Below are positions 1-7,288 of a stretch of DNA of 64,000 nucleotides, piece by piece (the first letter of the stretch is position 1; every line of letters starts with the position of its first letter). The stretch covers positions 147,373 through 211,372 of the forward strand of contig NZ_JAQSUW010000013.1 in NCBI RefSeq assembly GCF_028649395.1. The letters are read 5' to 3'. The stretch is from Pseudomonas sp. Gutcm_11s. Its GTDB lineage: Bacteria > Pseudomonadota > Gammaproteobacteria > Pseudomonadales > Pseudomonadaceae. The position numbers and the translations under genes were made by a program. The notes below the pieces were generated by a model that worked only from the letters and a program-made list of their open reading frames with translations, did no database searches and had not been told where the DNA came from.

Positions 1-61
1 TGGATAGAGTACCCGGCTACGAACCGGGCGGTCGGAGGTTCGAATCCTCCTGAGTGCGCCA
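1..61 (+). tRNA. tRNA-Arg (anticodon ACG), 5' end cut off by the window
   Basis: The visible part holds the end of the D arm, an anticodon stem of five C/G-rich pairs around the loop CTACGAA (anticodon ACG), a T arm with TTCGAAT, the acceptor 3' strand and an encoded CCA at 59-61. The first bases lie outside the window. A hairpin terminator follows at once. Confidence 0.95.
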
Positions 62-67
62 TAAATC

Positions 68-102
68 AAAAGGCTCGCAGAAATGCGGGCCTTTTGTCTT
101 TT
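68..102 (+). terminator. Intrinsic terminator after tRNA-Arg
   Basis: An A-rich and GC-rich arm at 68-79 pairs with 84-95 around a short GAAA-type loop, followed by a T-rich tract. It also lies at the 3' end of the convergent DUF4124 gene and may serve both strands. Confidence 0.8.
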
Positions 103-605
103 CAGTGTCTCTTCTTTTCTTGCACGCAACCACCTTCATCGAAGGTGACCTGGCGCTTGTTGCCCTTCTCATCGGCGTAGTGATAGCGCGTCATGCCATC
201 GTTGCTGGAGATCCTGTCGGGCTCGCCCAGGGCGCTCTCCACGTCGCGTTGGCTCATGCCGCCTCGTACCTGTTGGCGTATCACTGCGCGACGCTTCTCG
301 CTGCTGGTCAGCTTGTTGCCGCAACCGTCTTGCTTGCTTCCAACCACTACCAGGCTTTGGTGTGTGTCCTTCTTGCCTCTGCTGCTCTTGGTCTTGCTGG
401 CTTTGGCTAGCGGTACGGCCTTTCCTTTGCCGGGGGTAGGGTTGTATGCATCCTGAAGGTCCTGGTTGCTGCTCTCGGGGCAGCCGTGAAGCGTGTAGGT
501 GATATGGCCTCTGTCGTCTTCACAGCGGAACACCGTCGAAGCGTGAGTGTCGGTAATGGGGTGGATCAGGAGCGCGCAGATTCCCGCGCAGATTGGCCGC
601 AGCAT
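102..605 (-). CDS. Exported DUF4124-domain protein with a BamE/OmlA-like C-terminal segment
   Basis: The protein has 167 residues. The start at 605 is chosen because AAGGAGGA sits just upstream and the first residues form a signal peptide (hydrophobic core at about 3-16, Ala-Ser cleavage near 22). Residues about 24-42 look like DUF4124 (VFRC, D-x-x-G, ITYT, GCP). A Lys/Ser-rich linker follows. Residues about 108-160 contain GMSQRDVESALGEPDRI, which resembles the pattern of small BamE/OmlA-like envelope domains. Four cysteines outside the signal peptide (FRC, GCP, GCG, GCV) could form disulfides in the periplasm. The function is unknown. It is transcribed away from mgtE. Confidence 0.75.
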   Translation of the reverse strand: MLRPICAGICALLIHPITDTHASTVFRCEDDRGHITYTLHGCPESSNQDLQDAYNPTPGKGKAVPLAKASKTKSSRGKKDTHQSLVVVGSKQDGCGNKLTSSEKRRAVIRQQVRGGMSQRDVESALGEPDRISSNDGMTRYHYADEKGNKRQVTFDEGGCVQEKKRH

Positions 606-915
606 GGTTCGTCCTCCTTGACGATGCCACCCCAGCCTAGCCTGGATTTTTTGTCGCGCCAGCGTGCCTTGTGACATGGCGCATGCGTCGGAAAACTAGA
701 TTGCGCGGCGCTCTAGAAAAGCGCTGCAAGCGCTTGTTCTGGGGCTGATTTTTTCGCTTCGAAATGAGTTGGGGTGCTATCATTCCCCTGTCAGCCTCGC
801 CGAGGCTTGTGGATTGCCACCATGGACTTACCCAGTAGTTACTCAAAATTCCTTTCGCCCGATCTGACTGATTGAGCCCTGCGGCGCGCCCTGCTGCTGG
901 GGTGGAGCGTGCCGT
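606..915. other. Divergent intergenic region between the DUF4124 gene and mgtE
   Basis: This 310-base stretch must hold the promoters of both divergent genes. A perfect 7-base inverted repeat (719-725 with 729-735, 3-base loop) is present. A TATCAT at 778-783 could be a -10 element for mgtE, but no good -35 lies at the right distance. I see no recognisable magnesium riboswitch. Confidence 0.5.
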
Positions 916-2358
916 ATGACTGAAGTAGAAGCCAAAAAGCCGCAAGAGAGCCTGCAGGACCGCCTCGCTCAGGTGGTCGACCTGCTGCACCGCCACAGGC
1001 TGGTGGAGAGCCTGACGCACCGTCAGGAGGGGCAGCACCACGATCGCGTGGAAAACCTGGTTCACCGTCAAAATCTCGCTGAACTGCAGCGCAAGCTCGA
1101 TGAGCTGCACTCTGCAGACGTCGCCCACATTCTCGAAGCTCTTCCTCTGGGTGATCGCCTGACCGTCTGGCAACTGGTCAAGGCGGAGCGCGATGGCGAC
1201 ATCCTCCTTGAGGTCTCCGACTCCGTTCGTGAATCTCTAATCGCGGACATGGATGACCACGAGATTCTCGCCGCAACCAGGGATATGGATGCGGATGAGC
1301 TGGCTGACTTGGCGCCCGAGCTGCCGCGCGATGTAGTGCTCGAGCTGATGGAGTCCTTAGATGCCCAGCAGCGCGAGCGTGTGCGTTCGGCTCTCTCCTA
1401 TGAGGAGGATCAGATCGGTGCGCTGATGGACTTCGAGATGGTCACCATCCGCGAGGACGTCAGTCTGGAAGTGGTGCTGCGCTATCTGCGTCGTCTCAAG
1501 GAGCTGCCGGGGCATACCGACAAGCTGTTCGTGGTTGACTACGACGGTGTGCTCAAGGGTGTGCTGCCGATCAAGCGCCTGCTGGTCAACGATCCAGACA
1601 AGCAGGTTGGCGAGGTAATGGCCAGCGACCCTGTGAGTTTCCATCCCGACGAGGATGCTCACGATGCGGCTCAGGCTTTCGAGCGCTACGACCTGATCTC
1701 TGCGCCTGTGGTGGACAAGGATGGCAAGCTGATCGGGCGTCTGACCATCGACGAGATGGTCGACCTAATTCGTGAGGAGAGTGAGAGCGAAGTGCTGAAC
1801 ATGGCGGGTCTGCGCGAGGAGGAAGATATCTTCGCCTCGGTGTGGAAGTCGGTCGGCAACCGCTGGGCCTGGCTGGCCGTCAATCTGGTAACAGCCTTCA
1901 TTGCGTCGCGAGTGATCGGCTTGTTCGAGGGCTCCATCGAGAAGCTGGTGGCTCTGGCGGCGCTGATGCCCATAGTGGCGGGCATTGGCGGCAACTCGGG
2001 CAATCAGACCATCACCATGATCGTTCGCGCGCTGGCGCTGGATCAGGTCAGTACTGGCAATACCTCGCGCCTGCTGCGCAAGGAGCTGAGCGTGGCGCTG
2101 ATCAATGGCGTGCTCTGGGGTGGGGTGATCGGTGTCGTCGCGTACTGGCTGTACGGCAGCTGGTCGCTGGGCTTGGTGATGACTGGCGCAATGACCCTCA
2201 ATCTGCTGCTGGCTGCGCTGATGGGGGTGCTCATCCCTATGACCTTGATGCGTATGGGGCGCGATCCGGCGATGGGGGCCAGCGTGATGATCACTGCCAT
2301 GACCGACAGCGGTGGTTTCTTCATCTTCCTTGGTCTTGCGACGTTGTTCCTGCTCTGA
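916..2358 (+). CDS. mgtE: Magnesium transporter MgtE
   Basis: The 480-residue protein is a Mg2+-gated Mg2+ channel of the inner membrane. It has an acidic helical N domain (about 50-160), a CBS pair (about 170-290, with LFVVDYDGVLKGV and PVVDKDGKLIGRL) that senses cytoplasmic Mg2+, and a five-helix membrane domain from about 316 to the end. The membrane part carries the family signature GGNSGNQT at 358-365 and the DPA-type pore motif near 450. Length is normal for the family. The start is the ATG at 916. In Pseudomonas, mgtE is commonly found close to rsmA and tRNA-Arg genes, which fits the tRNA at the left edge. Confidence 0.95.
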   Translation: MTEVEAKKPQESLQDRLAQVVDLLHRHRLVESLTHRQEGQHHDRVENLVHRQNLAELQRKLDELHSADVAHILEALPLGDRLTVWQLVKAERDGDILLEVSDSVRESLIADMDDHEILAATRDMDADELADLAPELPRDVVLELMESLDAQQRERVRSALSYEEDQIGALMDFEMVTIREDVSLEVVLRYLRRLKELPGHTDKLFVVDYDGVLKGVLPIKRLLVNDPDKQVGEVMASDPVSFHPDEDAHDAAQAFERYDLISAPVVDKDGKLIGRLTIDEMVDLIREESESEVLNMAGLREEEDIFASVWKSVGNRWAWLAVNLVTAFIASRVIGLFEGSIEKLVALAALMPIVAGIGGNSGNQTITMIVRALALDQVSTGNTSRLLRKELSVALINGVLWGGVIGVVAYWLYGSWSLGLVMTGAMTLNLLLAALMGVLIPMTLMRMGRDPAMGASVMITAMTDSGGFFIFLGLATLFLL

Positions 2359-2369
2359 TCGATGGGCAC

Positions 2370-2398
2370 AAAAAAGCCGGCTTTAAGCCGGCTTTTTT
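2370..2398. terminator. Bidirectional terminator between mgtE and amrZ
   Basis: A perfect inverted repeat with A-run and T-run flanks (arms with GCCGGC) lies in the gap between two convergent genes and would terminate transcription on both strands. Confidence 0.9.
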
Positions 2399-2411
2399 AT
2401 TGGGTCGAGAA

Positions 2412-2729
2412 TCAGGCCTCTTCGGCGGTCATCTCTGCATCGTGAGCGATCAGGGAGACCAGGGCATTCTGCTGGCGGCGCGACAGTTGGCGGAAGCGTT
2501 GCAGTAGTTCGCGCTCGTGCAGCGACAGCTCGGGGCTGTCCAGGCGCAGGCTCAGCTCATCGCTCAGCGAGCCTTCTTGAACCAGGCTTTGCTCCAGGCG
2601 AGCAATTATTTCCGAGTTCATGCTGCGGTGGTGGTTGCGCGCCACATCGGCAATGCGCTCACGCATTCCGTCGGGCAGGCGGACTACAAACTTGTCAGCC
2701 GTACGGCTGGAATAGATGGCCTGTTTCAT
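2412..2729 (-). CDS. amrZ: Ribbon-helix-helix global regulator AmrZ (AlgZ)
   Basis: This 105-residue Arc-family DNA-binding protein matches remembered P. aeruginosa AmrZ almost along its length: [17 protein letters not shown] forms the beta strand that enters the major groove, [17 protein letters not shown] follows, and the C-terminal tetramerisation region contains [19 protein letters not shown]. The N-terminus is a few residues shorter than in P. aeruginosa. AmrZ controls alginate, motility, c-di-GMP and exopolysaccharide genes and represses its own promoter. It converges on mgtE. No strong Shine-Dalgarno sequence precedes the ATG at 2729. Confidence 0.93.
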   Translation of the reverse strand: MKQAIYSSRTADKFVVRLPDGMRERIADVARNHHRSMNSEIIARLEQSLVQEGSLSDELSLRLDSPELSLHERELLQRFRQLSRRQQNALVSLIAHDAEMTAEEA

Positions 2730-3113
2730 AGGGCGTATACATTAAACCGGTTAGTTCAGGAAAGCGATGCTGGCATTCAGCTACTGATTGTCGCTGCTTT
2801 GACCATGTTAGGCGCTAGCCGTTCAGCCGGTAACAGCATCGGTTCGTTTTAAAGTCGTTTGGTCGACTATTTGACGCCAATTGCACGACGTTGATTGTGG
2901 GCTTAATACAGGCTCTTTGCCAGCACCAGTTATCCGAAATGCGTGCAGTTAGGCAAAACCACCATGGCGAGCCGAGTAGGAATGACGTGTGAAGGTGCAC
3001 GCTAGAGCTGTTTTGATGTGTCGGCTGGGGGCTGATATTGCTGGAGGGGTGCCGAGGGCGGGGAGGGGAATGGCATGACAAAAGGCGACATGCTCGTTAA
3101 CATGCCGCCCGCT
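2730..3113. other. AT-richer intergenic region between amrZ and tRNA-Arg
   Basis: These 384 bases have no credible gene. The amrZ end contains the palindrome AACCGGTT (2745-2752), and on the minus strand TGTATA lies about 10 bases before the amrZ ATG, so an amrZ promoter is likely here but its boxes are not clear. The right end holds the tRNA-Arg promoter. Base composition is visibly less GC-rich than the neighbouring genes. Confidence 0.5.
3075..3102 (+). promoter_or_regulatory. Putative promoter of tRNA-Arg(CCT)
   Basis: ATGACA (3075-3080), a 16-base spacer and TTAACA (3097-3102) are followed by a GC-rich discriminator GCCGCCC, as is usual for stable RNA promoters under stringent control. 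The tRNA begins 12 bases after the -10 box. Confidence 0.55.
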
Positions 3114-3190
3114 GTCCCAGTAGCTCAATTGGATAGAGCATCCCCCTCCTAAGGGGAAGGTTGGAGGTTCGACCCCTCTCTGGGACGCCA
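3114..3190 (+). tRNA. tRNA-Arg (anticodon CCT)
   Basis: A full cloverleaf of 77 bases can be drawn: acceptor GTCCCAG with CTGGGAC, D arm GCTC/GAGC, anticodon stem TCCCC/GGGGA around loop CTCCTAA (anticodon CCT), T arm with TTCGACC, discriminator G and encoded CCA. Confidence 0.96.
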
Positions 3191-3196
3191 TCATAG

Positions 3197-3232
3197 AAAA
3201 GCCCGCAAGTCATTTGGCTATGCGGGCTTTTT
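3197..3232 (+). terminator. Terminator of tRNA-Arg(CCT)
   Basis: AAAAGCCCGCA (3197-3207) pairs with TGCGGGCTTTT starting at 3221, ending in a T-run. Confidence 0.85.
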
Positions 3233-3247
3233 CGTGGGGCGGAAATG

Positions 3248-3275
3248 AAAAAACCGGCCACTATGGCCGGTTTTT
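3248..3275 (-). terminator. Terminator of tRNA-Pro(CGG)
   Basis: A perfect hairpin with 11-base arms (AAAAACCGGCC and its complement) and a 5- to 6-base loop lies 27 bases beyond the 3' end of tRNA-Pro. Read on the minus strand it ends in a T-run. Confidence 0.85.
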
Positions 3276-3302
3276 AGATCGACTTTCGTCGATTCGGGAA
3301 TT

Positions 3303-3379
3303 TGGTCGGAGCGACTGGATTCGAACCAGCGACCTTCTCGTCCCGAACGAGACGCGCTACCAAGCTGCGCTACGCTCCG
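3303..3379 (-). tRNA. tRNA-Pro (anticodon CGG)
   Basis: On the minus strand a 77-base cloverleaf is seen: acceptor CGGAGCG with CGCTCCG, anticodon stem TCTCG/CGAGA around loop TTCGGGA (anticodon CGG), T arm with TTCGAAT, discriminator A and encoded CCA. Confidence 0.96.
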
Positions 3380-3392
3380 AAGGATGGCGCGC

Positions 3393-3420
3393 ATTCTACC
3401 GAAAAAGTTTTGCTGCACAA
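3393..3420 (-). promoter_or_regulatory. Putative sigma-70 promoter of tRNA-Pro
   Basis: On the minus strand TTGTGC (3415-3420), a 16-base spacer and TAGAAT (3393-3398) precede a GC-rich discriminator and the tRNA. Confidence 0.65.
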
Positions 3421-3470
3421 GGGGTTAGCTGGAAGTTTTTTGCGTTCCCACTTCCTTGTGGGCACTCGGG

Positions 3471-3689
3471 TCAGAGTTCCTTGACGGTGATGACCTGGTC
3501 CTTGTTCACGCGTGCCGGCTTGCCATCCAGCTCCTCGAATTCATAGAAGCCGGAGTCTTCGTCGAACTCGGGGACGTCCACGGTCTGGATCCGGGTACCG
3601 TCGTTGAGGGTGATGACGCTGGGGGTGGAGCACCCTGTCAGAGTCAGCAGGCTGGCAGTCAGCAGGGCGAGCAGGAGTCGCTGGGTCAT
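3471..3689 (-). CDS. YgdI/YgdR-type small lipoprotein
   Basis: The protein has 72 residues with a lipoprotein signal peptide: a hydrophobic stretch and lipobox LTGC, so the mature protein would start at Cys20. The rest (about 50 residues) fits the small SH3-like YgdI/YgdR (DUF903) family: VITLNDGTRIQTVDVPEF and, near the end, GKPARVNKDQVITVKEL. The start at 3689 is supported by AAGGAGGT just upstream. It lies next to mobA on the same strand, 57 bases downstream of it. The function is unknown; it is probably anchored in the envelope. Confidence 0.85.
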   Translation of the reverse strand: MTQRLLLALLTASLLTLTGCSTPSVITLNDGTRIQTVDVPEFDEDSGFYEFEELDGKPARVNKDQVITVKEL

Positions 3690-3746
3690 GGATACCTCCT
3701 TGGTCTTGGGGTACGTATGACGAGCCGGGAGCCGGTGGGTTCCGCG

Positions 3747-4325
3747 TTAGCCGCGTAAAAGCTCGGGCGTGTTCAGATTGGTGAGACGCGGATCGTCTTC
3801 CGCACATGGACAGGGCCGTGCGCCCAGCTGCAGCAGCGCCCGCAAGGGGCTGCGCTCGCCGGCCTGCCAGAGTTGCTGTAGGGAAGGCAGCAGTTCGCGG
3901 GGAATCATGCTGAACATGGGCTGCCACTGCTCACCCTGGCGCACGATGATCGGGCTGTCGGGATGGCTCAGTGCTTCTTGGTGCAGGCTCTGCAGAAGTG
4001 CCTGGTCGATCAGCGGGGCGTCGCAGGGCAGCACCAGCAGCCAGTTGTGACGAGCGGCGCTTAGGCCTGCGAGTATGCCGGCCAAGGGGCCAGGGAAGTC
4101 GGCCTCGGCATCGCCCGTCAGCTGATCGGCAAAGGGTGTATAGCGCTCGGGATTGCGATTGCAGGAGATGATCAGATCATCGGTCAACGGCCGCACTACC
4201 CGGTGCAGATGAGCGACTAGCGGGGCGCCGCGCCACTCGATCAGCCCCTTGTCGCATCCGCCCATGCGCTGCCCGCGGCCGCCGGCCAGCAGCAGGATGG
4301 AGCAGGGGGGCAGGGCAGTGGTCAT
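3747..4325 (-). CDS. mobA: Molybdenum cofactor guanylyltransferase MobA
   Basis: The 192-residue protein transfers GMP from GTP to molybdopterin to make the guanine dinucleotide cofactor of DMSO-reductase-family enzymes, in the cytoplasm. The nucleotidyltransferase signature [17 protein letters not shown] lies at residues 10-26, and the metal-binding stretch LPCDAPLI is near 100. The start at 4325 is chosen because the family begins just before this motif; a longer open frame upstream has no family similarity. It is divergent from moaB, with only 66 bases between the starts, so the two probably share a promoter region. Confidence 0.93.
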   Translation of the reverse strand: MTTALPPCSILLLAGGRGQRMGGCDKGLIEWRGAPLVAHLHRVVRPLTDDLIISCNRNPERYTPFADQLTGDAEADFPGPLAGILAGLSAARHNWLLVLPCDAPLIDQALLQSLHQEALSHPDSPIIVRQGEQWQPMFSMIPRELLPSLQQLWQAGERSPLRALLQLGARPCPCAEDDPRLTNLNTPELLRG

Positions 4326-4391
4326 GGCGGCGCTCGGGGGTGGGGGCTGTGATATAACACCGGCCTGTTTTCGCCACAACCGGACCCTGCC

Positions 4392-4931
4392 ATGAGCCAC
4401 AAGGCCGAGGCGGCTTTCGTGCCGCTGAATATCGCCGTTCTTACCGTCAGCGATACCCGTTCCCTGGACACCGATACCTCTGGTCAGCTGTTCGTCGACC
4501 GTCTCACCGCTGCCGGCCATAACCTGGCCGCGCGGGTGTTGCTGAAGGACGATCTGTATCGCATCCGCGCCCAGGTGGCGCAGTGGATCGCCGAAGATGA
4601 GGTGCAGGTGGTGCTGATCACCGGCGGTACCGGCTTCACCGGTCGCGACAGCACGCCCGAGGCGGTGGCCTGCCTGCTGGACAAGCAGGTGGATGGTTTC
4701 GGCGAGTATTTCCGACAGATTTCGGTGGCCGATATCGGCTCTTCCACCATGCAGTCACGCGCCCTGGCCGGCCTCGCCAACGGCACGCTGGTCTGCTGCC
4801 TGCCGGGTTCGACCAACGCCTGTCGCACCGCCTGGGATGGCATCCTCGGCGAGCAGTTGGACAACCGCCATCGCCCCTGCAACTTCGTCCCGCACCTGAA
4901 GCAGGTGGCACCTTGCGGTAGCCGCGGATGA
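4392..4931 (+). CDS. moaB: Molybdenum cofactor biosynthesis protein MoaB
   Basis: The 179-residue MoaB/Mog-fold protein is expected to adenylylate molybdopterin, preparing it for metal insertion by MoeA. The MPT-binding signature [14 protein letters not shown] is at 77-90, and a conserved LPGST follows at about 139. Its last four bases overlap the moeA start (ATGA), which indicates translational coupling. TATAAC at 4353-4358 may be the -10 of its promoter. Confidence 0.93.
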   Translation: MSHKAEAAFVPLNIAVLTVSDTRSLDTDTSGQLFVDRLTAAGHNLAARVLLKDDLYRIRAQVAQWIAEDEVQVVLITGGTGFTGRDSTPEAVACLLDKQVDGFGEYFRQISVADIGSSTMQSRALAGLANGTLVCCLPGSTNACRTAWDGILGEQLDNRHRPCNFVPHLKQVAPCGSRG

Positions 4932-6124
4932 GCCTGCTGCCGGTCGAGGAGGCTCTGCAGCGCCTACTGGCGTTGGCTGACGCGACACCCATCGACGAGC
5001 GCGAGATAGTGCCGCTGGCCGCCGCTGACGGCCGCGTGCTGGCCACCGATCTGGTCGCCGGGCTGGATCTGCCGCCCTGGTCCAACAGCGCCATGGACGG
5101 CTATGCCCTGCGCCTGTCCGACTGGCAGGGTGAGTCGCTGCCGGTCAGCCAGCGCATTCTCGCCGGCCAGGTGCCGCAGCCGCTGCAGCCGGGTACCTGT
5201 GCGCGCATCTTCACCGGTGCTCCGCTGCCGGCGGGTGCCGATACGGTGGAAATGCAGGAGAACGCCGAAGTTCTGGCGGATGGTCGAGTGCATTTTCATG
5301 AGCCACTCCAGCTCGGGCAGAACGTGCGTCCCCAGGGCCAGGAGACCCGTGCCGGTGAGCTGGTGTTGAACGCTGGCACGCGCCTGGGGCCGGTGGAGCT
5401 GGGCCTGGCTGCGACGCTCGGCTGCGGGGTGCTGGCGCTGCGGCGCCGGCCGCGGGTGGCGGTGCTCTCGACCGGTGACGAGCTGGTCGAACCCGGCCAG
5501 CCTCTGGGGCCGGGGCAGATATTCAACAGCAACCGCAGCCTGCTCTGCGCCTGGTTGCAGCGCCTGGGCTGCGAGGTGCGCGATGCCGGCATTCTGCCGG
5601 ACGATCTGCAGCGCACGCGTGATGCCCTGGCTGCGCTGGGCGACGCCGACCTGATTCTCTCCACCGGCGGTGTGTCGGTGGGCGAGGCCGACTTCCTTGG
5701 AAAGGCTCTGCAGGAAGAAGGCGAGTTGACCCTGTGGAAGCTGGCGATCAAACCGGGCAAACCACTGACCTTCGGGCACTTCCGCGGCGTGCCGGTGCTG
5801 GGCCTGCCGGGCAATCCGGCGTCGACCCTGGTCACCTTCGGTTTGCTCGCGCGGCCCTATCTGCTGCGTCGGCTCGGTGTGCAGCGCGTCGAGCCGCTGG
5901 CGTTCACGGTGCCGGCCGGCTTTGCCTGGAGCAAGCCGGGCAATCGCCGCGAGTACCTGCGCGCACGCCTGGAGGGCGGCCGTGCTGTGCTCTATGCGAA
6001 CCAGAGTTCCGGGGTGCTGCGCAGTGCCGCCTGGGCCGATGGCCTGGTGGAGGTGCTGGAGGAGCGGACCTATGTCGAGGGCGACATGCTGCGCTTTATC
6101 CCTCTGAGCGAAGTGCTGGGGTAG
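4928..6124 (+). CDS. moeA: Molybdopterin molybdenumtransferase MoeA
   Basis: The 398-residue protein inserts molybdate into adenylylated molybdopterin. Family features seen: NSAMDGYA at 53-60, STGDELV at 181-187, the MoCF-domain motif STGGVSVGEADF at 245-256, LPGNPAST near 295 and a C-terminal MoeA domain IV. It overlaps moaB by four bases, so the moaB-moeA pair supplies substrate to MobA encoded on the opposite strand. Confidence 0.95.
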   Translation: MSLLPVEEALQRLLALADATPIDEREIVPLAAADGRVLATDLVAGLDLPPWSNSAMDGYALRLSDWQGESLPVSQRILAGQVPQPLQPGTCARIFTGAPLPAGADTVEMQENAEVLADGRVHFHEPLQLGQNVRPQGQETRAGELVLNAGTRLGPVELGLAATLGCGVLALRRRPRVAVLSTGDELVEPGQPLGPGQIFNSNRSLLCAWLQRLGCEVRDAGILPDDLQRTRDALAALGDADLILSTGGVSVGEADFLGKALQEEGELTLWKLAIKPGKPLTFGHFRGVPVLGLPGNPASTLVTFGLLARPYLLRRLGVQRVEPLAFTVPAGFAWSKPGNRREYLRARLEGGRAVLYANQSSGVLRSAAWADGLVEVLEERTYVEGDMLRFIPLSEVLG

Positions 6125-6135
6125 ACCTCGCGATC

Positions 6136-7164
6136 CTAAAGCGGCGCGCCCTTGCGCCGCTCGCGGTACTCGCCCGGCGTCATGCCGGTCCACGCCTTGA
6201 AGCTGCGGTGGAACGAACGCGACTCGGTGAAGCCGAGGTAGCTGGCGATGTCCTGGATCGCCAGGTCGCTGCGTAGTAGGTAGTGCTCGGCCAGTTCCTG
6301 GCGCAGCTGGTCGAGGATTTCCTGGTAGCTGGTGCCGGCCTGCTGCAGGTGGCGCTGTAGGGTACGCACCGTCATGTGGAATTTCTCGGCGACCTTTTCC
6401 TTGCGCGGCAGGCCGTCCTTGAGCAGCAGGCGCAGGGCGTTCTTCACCCGTTGCGGCAGCGGCTCGTTGTCGTCCAGCCCGGCCATCATGGTCAGAGCGT
6501 GTTCTTCCAGGGTGCGCAGCAGGTTGGCGTCGGCCTGGCGCAGGGGAATGCCCAGGTAGTCCAGCGGCACCAGCAGGGCGTTGCAGGACTGGCCGAACAG
6601 GACCGGGCAGCCGAACACTTCCTCGTAGTCCGCCTGTGTCGCCTCGGCGGGGCGCTCGTGTTCGAGCCACACCTCGCGCGGCGACTTGTCCATCTCGGCG
6701 ATCCAGCGTGCATAGAGCAGCCAGGACGCCAGCACGTTCTCCACCATGTGCCGACGGATTTCCGCACCCTCATGGCGGCAGTTCCAGATCAGGCGCACAT
6801 GGTCCGGCCCCATTTCCACGCGACTGGTGCCCATGTCACCGACCAGTTTCTCGTAGGGCACGATGCGGCTCATGGCCTCGCCGAGGGTGGCGCAGTTCAT
6901 GGTGATGTAGCCGAGCACGCTCCATGAGCCGGGCTGCACGTGGCGCGCCGAATGCAGGCCGAACAGCGGGTCGCCGGAGACCTGCATCAGATGCTGCAGC
7001 AACCGCTCGTGGGCCTCGCTGGGGATGCGCCGGCCGTTGTCGGCCAGGTCATCCAGCGTCACGCCGGCGGCGGCGCGCGCGGCCTCCAGGTCCAGGCCGA
7101 GCTGTTCGGCATGGCGCAGGTACTTGAGCAGGGCGGGGACGGAGGTATAGCCGAGGGTCAGCAT
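6136..7164 (-). CDS. AraC-family transcriptional regulator with an Arabinose_bd-type N domain
   Basis: The protein has 342 residues. The N-terminal part (about 20-210) resembles the ligand-binding domain of OruR/ArgR-like AraC regulators, with HYLGF-type features replaced by SVLGYITMNCATLGEA. The C-terminal 100 residues carry the two helix-turn-helix motifs: VAEKFHMTVRTLQRHLQ, then IQDIASYLGFTESRSFHR followed by FKAWTGMTPGEYR. The start at 7164 fits family length; the upstream open frame looks spurious. It is divergent from the flavoenzyme gene at 7289, which makes that cluster its most likely target. The ligand is unknown. Confidence 0.88.
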   Translation of the reverse strand: MLTLGYTSVPALLKYLRHAEQLGLDLEAARAAAGVTLDDLADNGRRIPSEAHERLLQHLMQVSGDPLFGLHSARHVQPGSWSVLGYITMNCATLGEAMSRIVPYEKLVGDMGTSRVEMGPDHVRLIWNCRHEGAEIRRHMVENVLASWLLYARWIAEMDKSPREVWLEHERPAEATQADYEEVFGCPVLFGQSCNALLVPLDYLGIPLRQADANLLRTLEEHALTMMAGLDDNEPLPQRVKNALRLLLKDGLPRKEKVAEKFHMTVRTLQRHLQQAGTSYQEILDQLRQELAEHYLLRSDLAIQDIASYLGFTESRSFHRSFKAWTGMTPGEYRERRKGAPL

Positions 7165-7288
7165 CTTTTCTTGTTGTTCTGCTTGTCTTGATTGGCGACA
7201 GCGCCTGTCCTGATACGACAGTGACCGGGTCGGGCGGCTGGCTAGTATAGGCAGCCATTGAGAATGACCGGAATAGGTGGGAGCAAGC

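Noticed and set aside
678..915. Magnesium riboswitch before mgtE
   Set aside because: Neither M-box nor mgtA-type leader features are recognisable; only one short hairpin is present.
6136..6180. GC-rich inverted repeat at the end of the AraC-type gene as a REP element
   Set aside because: It lies inside the coding end of the gene and follows codon usage; no second copy was seen.
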